This document shows, piece after piece, positions 12,223 through 21,329 of a stretch of 64,000 nt of DNA. Position numbers and translations under genes: made by a program. The DNA comes from Begonia masoniana. Lineage: Eukaryota; Streptophyta; Magnoliopsida; Cucurbitales; Begoniaceae. The DNA lies in contig CM039510.1 of NCBI GenBank assembly GCA_022432975.1, positions 8,456,707 to 8,520,706 on the forward strand, read 5' to 3'. The notes below the pieces were generated by a model. It saw only the letters and a program-made list of their open reading frames with translations. It was not told where the DNA came from and did not search any database. Numbering within the stretch: the first letter of the stretch is position 1; each line of letters starts with the position of its first letter.

Positions 12223-13163
12223 ATAAGCTAACTGTCAAGAACAAGTATCCACTGTCGAGGATTGATGATTTATTTGACCAGCTTAAGGGTGCAAGAGTTT
12301 TCTCTAAGATTGACCTTAGGTCCGGTTATTACCAGTTGAAGGTTAAATCTGAAGATATCCCAAAGACTGCCTTTCGCACAAGGTATGGACATTATGAGTT
12401 TTTGGTTATGTCTTTTGGTTTGACAAATGCACCAGCAGCCTTCATGGATCTTATGAATAGGGTGTTTCACGAGTATTTGGACAAGTTTGTCATTGTATTC
12501 ATAGACGACATCCTAATCTATTCTAAAACTAAGGAGGAGCATGCAGGACACCTAAACCTGGTGTTAGGATTGCTGAGGCAGCACCAACTTTACGCCAAAT
12601 TTTCTAAGTGTGAGTTTTGGTTGGACAGAGTTCACTTTCTTGGTCATGTGATCTCTGGAGATGAGATATCTGTTGATCCAGCCAAGGTTCAAGCTGTTAA
12701 GGAATGGCCCCAACCGAAGAATGCTACGGATATCAGGAGTTTTCTTGGATTAGCAGGATATTACAGGAAATTCATCGAGGGATTTTCAAAGATTGCCACA
12801 CCCCTTACTATGTTAACAAGGAAAAATGTGAAGTATAATTGGACTGATAAATGTGAATCCAGTTTTCAGACCTTGAAGCAGAAATTGACCAATGCCCCAA
12901 TTTTAACTCTTCCTGTCGAAAATGGTAAATTCAGTATTTATTGTGATGCTTCCAAGGTTGGACTTGGTTGTGTTTTGATGCAAGATGGAAAGGTTATAGC
13001 TTATGCTTCTAGGCAATTAAAGGTACACGAAAAGAACTACCCCACACATGACTTAAAATTAGTTGCTGTGGTTTTTGCATTAAAGATTTGGAGGCACTAC
13101 CTGTATGGACAAACCTGTGAGATATTTTCGGATCATAAAAGTCTGAAATACATTTTTACGTAA
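12207..13163 (+). pseudogene. Chromovirus reverse transcriptase and RNase H part
   Basis: After the seven-base deletion the frame resumes with [16 protein letters not shown] and runs through RT. The catalytic FIDDILIYS (12498-12524) has both aspartates. RNase H follows with the first catalytic Asp in YCDAS (near 12945) and Asp in SDHKSL. The conserved Glu of the HDLEL motif is Lys (AAA at 13056-13058), a likely G-to-A change that should abolish RNase H activity. The frame ends at an in-frame TAA (13161-13163) exactly where relatives have Gln, consistent with CAA to TAA. Confidence 0.9.
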
Positions 13164-14834
13164 AAGGAACTGAACATGAGGCAACGTAGGTGGCTTGAGT
13201 TTGTCAAAGATTATGATTTCGAGATTAAGTACCACCTTGGCAAGGCAAATGTAGTGGCTGATGCTTTGAGTAGAGTGACTCCTTCAGTCTCTGCATTGAT
13301 TCTAGAAATACCAATAGCTTTAGAGACAGAATTCCAAAGATTTAACCTGGAAGCTGTGTCTAGTGTGTCAGCCATGCTTTCGGCCATATCTTTGAGGCCA
13401 ACTATTTTGGAGAAAATAAAGGAAGTTCAAATGAATGACGCTGAATGTAATAAGTATAAGTTGTGCATAGATTCTACTGACAAGTCGGATTTCAACTGCT
13501 CAGCTGATGGAATTCTCAAGTTTCGAAATAGATGGTTTGTTCCGGCTGATACTGAACTTAGAAAGGAAATCCTATCTGAGGCACATTCTTCCAGACTTTC
13601 TGTTCATCCTGGAGGTACGAAAATGTACAGAGATCTCAAGCAACATTATTGGTGGCCAGGTATGAAGAGAAGTGTGGTGGAGTATGTGGAGTCATGTCTG
13701 GTCTGCCAGCAAGTCAAGGCTGAACATCAGAGGCCTGCTGAAACATTGCAACCTTTACCAGTTCCCGAATGGAAATGGAAACAAATAACTATGGATTTTG
13801 TTATAGGATTACCTAGAACAACAAAAGGTCACGATGCAATTTGGGTAGTAGTTGATCGTTTAACCAAATCAGCTCACTTTCTGCCAATGAAGATAACATA
13901 CTCGATGGATCAATTGGCTGAGTTGTATGTGCACGAGGTTATTAGACTGCATGGAGTTCCAAACACCATAGTTTCAGACCGAGACTCCAGATTTACATCT
14001 AAGTTTTGGAAAAGTTTGCACAAGGCTAAGGGAACACAGCTTAGTTTTAGCACAGCCTTTCATCCTCAAACTGATGGACAATCCGAGAGAACTATCCAAA
14101 CGTTGGAGGATATGCTTCGGGCTTGTGTGCTGAAATTTCAAGGTTCTTGGAGTAAGTATATACCATTGATTGAATTCTCTTATAATAACAGTTTTCAGGC
14201 AACAATAGGCATGACACCATACGAGGCATTATATGGACGGAAGTGCAGATCTCCATTATATTGGGATGAAGTTAGAGAAGCACAGTTGATTGGTCCTGAC
14301 ATTGTGCAGCAGACAGTGGAGAAGATTACTCTTATCCGACAAAGAATCTTAACAGCTCAAAGCCGGCAGAAAAGCTATGCAGACAAAAGACAAAGAGAAT
14401 TAGAATTTGATGTTGGTAATGAAGTTTTCCTTAAGGTGTCACCTTTCAAAGGAGATGTGAGATTTGGGGAAAGAGGCAAGTTGAACCCCAGATATATTGG
14501 ACCTTTCCAAATCGTGAAGAGAATTGGGAAGTCAGCATATCAACTTCAGTTACCAGCCTCTCTGGAGGGAATTCATAATGTGTTTCATGTTTCCATGCTA
14601 AAGAAATGTGTTAGAGATCCTTCACAGATTATAGAACAGCAGAACATTGAAGTCCTTCCTACTCTTGCATTTGAGGAGAAACCAGTAAAGATCTTAGATT
14701 ATGCAGTGAAGGTATTACGCAACAAAGAAGTTTCACTGGTAAAAGTCTTATGGCATAATCAAAGCGTTGAGGAGACAACTTGGGAACGCCAGCAGGACAT
14801 GATGGACCAATATCCAAAACTATTCAGGTACTGA
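13164..14834 (+). pseudogene. Chromovirus RNase H end and integrase
   Basis: This continues in the same frame as the RT segment once the TAA is passed (KELNMRQRRW onward). The last RNase H Asp is in VADALSR. Integrase follows with an HHCC zinc domain (AHSSRLSVHPGG to CLVCQQ) and a D,D-35-E core: Asp in MDFVIGLP (13794), Asp in VSDRDSRF (13977) and Glu in DGQSERT (14085). The tail has the GPFQI-AYQLQLP, HNVFHVSMLKK and ETTWE pattern of the Tekay-type chromodomain-like end. All three catalytic integrase residues are present. The stop at 14832 is the natural terminus. Confidence 0.92.
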
Positions 14835-14856
14835 ATTTTGAGGACAAAATTCTTTT

Positions 14857-14868
14857 AAGGAGGGTAGA
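14857..14868 (+). promoter_or_regulatory. Chromovirus polypurine tract
   Basis: AAGGAGGGTAGA lies one base before the 3' LTR start, the expected plus-strand primer site. Confidence 0.85.
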
Positions 14869-14869
14869 T

Positions 14870-16948
14870 TGTAACACCCGGTTTCCATTAACCGATTTAC
14901 CTTTTTCCATTTATAGAGAATGTTTTATAATTGATATATGGGTGATTTAGTGAATAGGTTAACAAGTGATTGAGCAAGGACAAGATGGTAAATTGCAATT
15001 TATTGTGGATAACGCATTTAAGGGAGGGTTTAGTGAGGTTTAACAGCCACTGTTCCCTCATTTTCCTCTTTGGGTTTTCAGCTCAGGCAGTCGAGCTCTC
15101 TAGGTGATTTTCCCTCGCCCGATTCTCCTTCAAACTAGGTAAGTTTTCCTTTCGTTATCTTGAGATTTTAGTGGCTATATAGCAGAGAGAGTTCAATACG
15201 TGTATTTTTTTATAAGGCTGCGAGTGTGTTGAGTTCGGGTTTAGTGTTGAGAGTGTTCGATAACCAGAGTTTCCAAACTAGCTCCTTAGGTTTCTGAACG
15301 ATATAAGGTTAAGGTTAGTGATGATCTAATCGGTATTCTGCTTATGACATTAGGTGTACAGAGCTTCCCGAGTAGTGGTAACCGAACAATTTCCAGGAAT
15401 CCAAGTAAGTAAAGTATGCATGTGCCTTCGGGCCTACATCACAGAACAATAGGGTTATGCATTTTGTGAACGATTTTGTATGTCATGCATCATGTTTTTG
15501 AAAGATTACGAAAATGAATTTTCATGTAAGAATGGTAAGGTATGAATTGAATGTGACAGACAAACTATTAAGGGAACTAATCCGCCCCTTAATCGAGTAG
15601 AGGATGTATGACATTGGGAGGATTGATCCCACTCCCAAGGGAACCAAGGGATCAGATCAGCTATTAAGGGAATTCATCCACCCCTTAATCGAGTAGAGGA
15701 TGTATGACATTGGGAGAATTGATCCCACTCCCAAGGGAACCAGGGGATCAGAACAGTTTATGAACATATGTGTATGCAACTGAGATGAGAAAGTAGAAAT
15801 TGCATATTTAGGAATTTATGTTTCAGTAATTCATTTCATTCCTGCTTTACTTACTTAGCATTAGGCTAATAGATGAGTTTTGTGATGTTGGTGTTGAGGA
15901 TACTGCAGGTGAATTCTCTGAGTTCGCTGAGGGATAGGCTAGTTGGAGGAGCACATTCATGTTTCGGCCTGGTAAACTGATGAGGCGGGTTAACTGGTGT
16001 CAATAATCTGAAAGTTTAGTTGACAGTGTTCAATTTAAATTTGCTGAGTTTTCATGACAGTAGTGATTTCGATGTTTTGAATACGTTTTGAGTTTCCTTT
16101 TTCTGATAATAGTGTTTTGTTGGGATTTAAGGTTGGCACTCACTGGAATTTTAGTAATGTAATGGTTTGAAATGTTTTTGAATGGTTTCAGTAAATTGAG
16201 TAAATTCTTTTCTGTGGGTTGAGTTGTTGTTCTGTAGTCTATCGGATGATGTCTCGGTAAACTCATCGGCAGATGCATGCTGACGTCATCGGAAGGTGTA
16301 AGTTTAAGTCTATTGGATGATGTCTCAGTAAACTCATCGGCAGATGCGTACTGACGTCATCGGAAGGTGTAAGTTTAGGTCTATTGGATGATGTCTCAGT
16401 AAACTCATCGGCAGATGCGTGCTGACGTCATCGGAAGGTGTAAGTTTAAGTCTATCGGATGATGTCTCAGTAAACTCATCGGCAGATGCGTGCTGACGTC
16501 ATCGGAAGGTGTAGGTTTAATTCTATAGGAAGATGTAGATTTTGCACTATCGGTATGAATGTGCATTATGTTTTGTCGTTTAGCGATCGGTGGATGTAGA
16601 ATAAAGTCGATCGGATGAGAGAAATCATCCGGCTGACGTCATCGGTAGATACAGTCTACCGAGAGATGTCTTTGGTTTTCATTCGGGTGACGTCATCGGC
16701 AGGAGTCTTCTATTTTGTTGTTTTCTGCTTCTTCCGTTGACTTTACTCATCGGCGGATGCGTTTGACTTCTGCAACTTTTAAAGTGTTTTCACGATTCAA
16801 ACTTCTATTTCTTTTGACCGATTATTTCTTAACATTTTAAATGATTTCCGCTGCAAGTTTTTTTTAAAAAAAAAATAATATGGTAGAAATTTTAGTCATG
16901 TACGGGCATGGTGTAACGAACCGGGTTCAGATAACTCGGGGCGTTACA
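14870..16948 (+). mobile_element. Chromovirus 3' LTR
   Basis: This 2079-bp LTR has the same start and end as the 5' LTR. It is 68 bp longer, mainly because of one extra minisatellite unit (four units, about 16238-16525). An A/T run near 16860 also differs. Right flank GAATG (16949-16953) matches the left flank. Confidence 0.93.
16238..16525 (+). repeat. 70-bp minisatellite in 3' LTR (4 units)
   Basis: There are four units of about 70 bp, starting near 16239, 16308, 16381 and 16450, homologous to the three units in the 5' LTR. The change in number must postdate insertion, since the two LTRs were identical at that time. Confidence 0.85.
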
Positions 16949-16953
16949 GAATG

Positions 16954-17368
16954 TGTACGTATGTGTACGACTGCGGGGCAAACCTCGGGTTGCGGGGTGG
17001 ATGGATCCCGGACTCGAGTATAGGCGAAACCCGGGTCGTAAAGAGGGGGTCGTCACAATCCCACATCGCTTGGGGAAGTACATGGAAATGAAACATATGT
17101 AAGAGATCCCTCCCAAGATAGTAAGACGCGTTTTGGAGCTCAATTGACAACGGATCCCATAAGAACTCCGAAGTTAAGAGGGCTTCGGCGAGAGTAATTT
17201 CAGGTTGGGTGACCTTCCGGGAAGTGCTCTCGCCAAACAAAGTCGTGAGGGGAGGATATTGACCTTCCGGGAAGTGCTCTCGCCAAACAAAGTCGTGAGG
17301 GGAGGATATTGGGCTGCGGCCCAATCCCCAGAGTTGACAATATCTTGCTGGGATAAGGGGTCGTTACA
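16954..17368 (+). mobile_element. Cassandra LTR e, remainder
   Basis: The fifth Cassandra LTR resumes after the right GAATG duplication and ends GGGGTCGTTACA at 17368. Its 5S-like block begins near 17145. A perfect 50-bp tandem duplication (17211-17260 and 17261-17310, each starting GACCTTCCGGGAAGTGC) repeats the 3' end of that block. AAGTA (17369-17373) then closes the array. Confidence 0.88.
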
Positions 17369-17373
17369 AAGTA

Positions 17374-17940
17374 AGAGATCACAGCCACCGTAAGACTGAT
17401 GATCAATGGAGGCACACTCCTCACGGCAGAGCCGTGGCTTACCTTGACGGCAACCAGAAAACCTTCTAGATTTTCAGAGAGAGCAAAATAGGTTTGTATT
17501 GATAAAAAAAAATTGCGTACAAACACTAAAAGCGATGCTTAAATACCTAAGGTGGCTAGGGTTGGAAATGCCGAGAGAAGAAATAGCCGTTGGAAGGCTT
17601 CTGCCAGGCATTCGCGAAATGGGAACTCAAAGCTGACGAGGCTGCTTGCTTGGAGCAAGGAAGGGCTTCGACTGGTCAGCTCGTCCAGATGGGCAATCTG
17701 TGCGCTCGCGGAGTGATCACCGTCGATTTCTGAAGCTCGTGGTCGCTCGCTGTGCGATCGACTGAAGATCGCTTCTCGGTTGCTGACTGCTCGCTAGGCT
17801 GCTTCGTGAAGCTGAAGTGCAGGTTGCTTTAGTGTTTAAGTGTGCGTGGGCTAAGGCTAAGGCTAATGGGCTGGAATTTATGTCATAAGTTGTGGGCTTG
17901 AAGGTTATACCCAATATTACAACCCAACCTTAAAGCCACC
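17374..17940 (-). mobile_element. Gypsy LTR, 5' part (resumed after array)
   Basis: This is the continuation of the LTR interrupted at 6355. On the minus strand it holds a TATA-like GGTATTTAAGC (near 17537-17547) followed by an A/T-rich leader, which looks like the element's promoter. Further right are CT-rich and AAGGCTAAGGCTAATGG repeats. The outer boundary is unclear; I place it near 17940 only by the change in composition. There is no coding sequence. Confidence 0.45.
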
Positions 17941-18235
17941 ACTAATCCTAACCACACAATCTACCCCTAAATGCCTAATTATGCATGACTAAATATAAGG
18001 ACTAAATGTTTGTCCAACTTACATAAAAGGTCATTGTTTGCCAAATTAAAATTAAACTAAAATTATGCGATTAGCTTGGTTACACAATTGATGAAGGGAA
18101 GACAAATTCCCTGTTTAAAATTCCAAGCTTTAAGTAAACTTTTTTCGTACAAAATTCACAAACCAATTAGTAAATAAAATAGTCAAAATGCATACCTTGG
18201 TCTGTGCTTGACAATTCAAGATCGTAGGCACATCA
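17941..18235 (-). other. Probable TAD2 intron, no gene seen
   Basis: AT-rich sequence lies between the LTR and the TAD2 exon remnant. On the minus strand the bases left of 18236 include GATCTTG-ATTGTC-AGCACAGACCAAG before a possible donor GTATGC. That resembles the part of TAD2 just after the zinc site, but the match is weak. Confidence 0.35.
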
Positions 18236-18283
18236 CGGTTCGTGCAGCCATCGTACACATACTTACACATCCGGGTCATCACA
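18236..18283 (-). mobile_element. Cassandra LTR remnant inside TAD2 exon
   Basis: On the minus strand this begins TGTGATGACCCGG and matches the first 48 bases of Cassandra LTR d (7723 onward) with one substitution and one indel. Only the 5' tip of the LTR remains. It directly follows the coding sequence for CAAALS and introduces a stop. Confidence 0.75.
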
Positions 18284-18437
18284 TAGATAATGCAGCAGCA
18301 CACATGATGCATGGTTCACAGGTAACGTACAATTTGCAGTTTGAGATTTTTTCAGCAGTTTTGAAGTTCGAAAATCCATTTTTCTGACAGTCTTCAAGAA
18401 TAGCGTCAATGGCTTCCATTTCTGCGTGTCTAGTGGC
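18284..18437 (-). pseudogene. TAD2: tRNA adenosine deaminase TAD2, zinc-site exon (disrupted)
   Basis: TAD2 (ADAT2) is the catalytic subunit of the enzyme that deaminates adenosine 34 of tRNA anticodons to inosine. On the minus strand this exon follows an AG acceptor at 18438 and reads [14 protein letters not shown], then a polar stretch, then [16 protein letters not shown]. It holds the HAE motif (Zn-binding His and catalytic Glu, 18420-18428) and the PCxxC zinc ligands, so the active site is intact. The exon breaks at 18283 into a Cassandra remnant, losing the conserved region that normally follows ALS. The preceding exon is at 18553-18619 in matching phase. No downstream exons were found to the left; gypsy DNA follows. 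This is a gene relic or a disrupted allele. Confidence 0.85.
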
Positions 18438-18552
18438 CTGGAAGGATGTGGAGCACAAATTTGGATCAGATCAAAGAGTTTGGTAATGTAACTGACTCGG
18501 TTGGTTGTGGATCACATCCTTAATAATAAAAAGGGAAAAAGTTAAGGACTAC

Positions 18553-18619
18553 ATTACGGGTCTCAGTTGTTCGGTTTCTTCCCGAGGCTATGACTTTTCC
18601 ATCCTCAATAATCACACAC
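18553..18619 (-). pseudogene. TAD2: TAD2 upstream exon
   Basis: This 67-bp minus-strand exon sits between an AG acceptor at 18620-18621 and a GT donor at 18551-18552. It encodes [19 protein letters not shown] and then TRN, the strand and loop that precede the zinc-binding HAE exon in the CDA-fold deaminases. Joining it to the exon at 18437 gives TRN-ATRHAE in frame. The intron between them is 115 bp. Exons encoding the N-terminus were not found in 18620-31000; an LTR cluster fills the space. The same exon recurs at 40698-40764 in the second copy of the locus. Confidence 0.85.
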
Positions 18620-19067
18620 CTAATCAATAATAGTTATCAACTACTAATTAAACCACTCCAAAAAGATTTCACATCCAGGAAAAAAATATCTTGAATAACA
18701 TATTTAATGTCATTATATTGAACCCTTGAACACACAATATATAGTTATAAATATAACTCCAAGGCAAGTAAAAGTCGCAATCAAACTAAATAGGCTATGC
18801 TCAGACAACATCACAAGATTATACTTCAGATGACTATAATTGTCATTCCTAGCATGCCTAAAGAGTCCATGAACCATACATTTCAAATTTTGCAATTCAA
18901 TTCAAGTATTAAGATAGTAGAATCTCTTTTTTACTTTTAAAAGTCAATATTCTCTTGATTATGCATCACTAACAAGATATAAAGTTTAAATTAACTATTA
19001 AGACCTCTTCTTGTAAGGTTGAGTGCGACAAATGAAGGTAGATTGCAATACTTTTAGCTTTCTACGT
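18620..19067 (-). other. TAD2 intron sequence
   Basis: AT-rich sequence between the TAD2 exon and the start of an inserted LTR. No ORF, repeat or gene is seen. The branch and acceptor side ends ATTGATTAG at 18620. Confidence 0.5.
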
Positions 19068-20104
19068 TGTAACGCCCCAATTTTTTTTTAAATTCTCAAT
19101 TTGAAATCCTAAAATTTTCCTCAAATTAATTTATCAAATTAAGTTTTTAAATCGAGCGTTAAAAACTCTAATTTCAGAATATTGAAAACTTATTTAAATA
19201 ATAATTGAAAAAGCGAAAACTTTATCAAAATAACTTTATCAGAAACTTGAAATAAATGCAGAATTTAAATCATTCATACAACTTTATTTAACAATAAAAT
19301 TCCACATAATTTATTCAAAGTTTTAACTGAAAATAAAATGTGAAATATTTTCAAAAAAACTGAACCATACTAGTTCAAATCCCTTCCAAAAATATTTTCT
19401 TCTGTATGCTCGCTTGCCTTTGGAGGGTTCTCGATCACAGTCATTTCTTACTCAGATAAAAACTCACTTATATCATAAAATATGAAAATAACTCAACAAG
19501 CGAAAATGCGTGCAAGTGCAAAATTGACATTAATCGAATCTTGTATTAACAGTTACATAAAGGTTGGAACTCATTTTTCAACATTCTATCTCATTGTCGT
19601 TCAGGCTTTATCATCTTAGTTTCGTTCAATTATAGCAATCTTATTGTCGTTCACGCGTAACTATCTCATTTTCATTCAAGCTCATCATCTCATTGTCGTT
19701 TAGGCTTTTGTTATCACATATTTTTCGTCAATTCCATCATATTCATACACATACAAAACGTCTTACCAATTTTAGCTTTATACTATTTTATGTCAATACT
19801 TAAACGTGCGTTCTCAAATATAGAAAACATGTAACAAAATAATTATCAGAAAATAATATAGATCTTGTGATGTAAGGCCATAGCCAAAACGTGGTATTTC
19901 CACTTGGATTCCGAGCGATTAGGGTTTATCGGGATTTTTCAATATTCTAATAATATCTTACCTAAAAATATTTGGTATTAAATTCACACTTAAATAAATC
20001 CAAATTTTTCAAAATAATTTGGGCAAAATTTCCTTACGTGTGCTCTTAGGTCGAACCAGATCGGATTGGATCGATCCAAATCGATTTGGACAACTTCTGG
20101 GATT

Positions 20105-20109
20105 TGTCC
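20105..20109. repeat. Target-site duplication TGTCC (left)
   Basis: TGTCC precedes the nested LTR and is repeated at 24699-24703. The same pair occurs in the second copy at 42242-42246 and 45544-45548. Confidence 0.9.
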
Positions 20110-20339
20110 TGTAACGCCCCGAACCCGCCCCAGCTCGGTTGCTCTACGATTGCAAACCGATCCCGCGTTTAAAATATCATTTAAAATAATTTTAGTAAAT
20201 TTTTACAACTCGTTTTCGGGTTTTTCGAACCCTCGAAATTCATTGGAAAACAGGCCCAAAACATGTTTAAAATACGTCGAAAAATGTCGGGTCAAAACAT
20301 TGTAGAAATAGGGAAAATTTGAAAAAAAAACCGAAAATG

Positions 20340-20530
20340 GGCTCAAAGAGGCGCTGGGCGCCGCGTGCCCAGGTAGCGCGCTAGGCGCCGCGCGCCCAGG
20401 CAGCGCGCATGCTGTGCGCGCGCTGGGCGCCGCGCGTCCAGGCAGCGCGCGCTGCGCGCGCCCGCGCACTCGCTGCGCGCGCCGCACGCGCCTGCACGCT
20501 GGGGCGCGCCTGTGCGCCCCACCGCGACTG
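20340..20530. repeat. GC-rich CpG-dense block in solo LTR
   Basis: This block of almost pure G and C repeats words such as GCGCTGGGCGCCGCGCGCCC and GGCAGCGCGC. It ends with GATCGATCGGGCC. It sits inside otherwise AT-rich DNA, is shared by all three copies of this LTR, and its ORFs are compositional artefacts. Confidence 0.8.
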
Positions 20531-21329
20531 GTCGCGGTCCGATGCCCGATCGATCGGGCCTCCTCTGGTTTTCTCGACCCAAAACACTTAAAAACCTTCT
20601 ATTTTGACCCCTTTTGACATTTCCCCACTTTTCCTCATATTTCTCCACCCCGAACACCTCCAAAATTCACGAAACTTTAACCATACCTCCCCGACACTCT
20701 AACCTTCAAATCCCGTAAAAATTTTAGAAAACCGACTTCAACCGGATATTAATAAAAATAGCGAACTTAAACCCGACGTCGTTTGTTTTAAATTCAACAT
20801 GGACGGCATAACGCCTAAATCCTTTAAAACCAAAACCTGCAATATAAAACCCGAGAATATATAGTTTAAATTCCCAAAACACCACCACCATTACTCAACA
20901 ACCCAACGACTCGAAATCTTCAAAATTCATTACGAAAACCTTTATAAAAACAACGTGCCAACACGTATCAAATCTCCCAATCCACCAACCAGATATATCA
21001 AAAATACCAAAAGAACCATCACTCACAATCCCGAAGACCATGATCGGACGCCCCGACAACTGCCTGCACCGGCATGCCCTGTACATCACCAACTGCGCTC
21101 CAATCCAAGCTTTCCTAGGCCCTCACTGTACTCCCGTCTACACCTACACCCGGAACACAAAACATAAGCCTAATGCTTAGTAAGTAGGGAATAATGCATA
21201 CGACAAACATAATGCAAACACAACCCCTAACACATGAAGTTCTACTCGCTCAGTTGCTCTTGTTTTCGTTTGCTTTTCGTTGTTCATTCACAGAACCGAA
21301 GCTAATCACACATGCTAACATCGCACCTC

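Larger units (their letters stand above)
8191..16948 (+). mobile_element. Tekay/Del-type chromovirus (Ty3/gypsy), full length
   Basis: This 8758-bp element has two LTRs, an initiator Met primer site, gag-protease-RT-RNase H-integrase in gypsy order, a polypurine tract and flanking GAATG duplications (8186-8190 and 16949-16953). The integrase tail with HNVFHVSMLKK and ETTWE is typical of Tekay/Del chromoviruses. The LTRs differ by about 15 base changes outside their minisatellites, nearly all transitions, so the insertion is fairly recent but not brand new. Polyprotein lesions make it non-autonomous. Confidence 0.93.

Noticed and set aside
18236..18312. Minus-strand ORF starting [15 protein letters not shown] as a new gene
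   Set aside because: It is an out-of-frame reading of the TAD2 zinc exon running into the Cassandra remnant.
20343..20663. Ala/Arg-rich ORFs in the GC-rich block on both strands
   Set aside because: Frames are open on both strands because of GC composition; no domain or codon signal is present.
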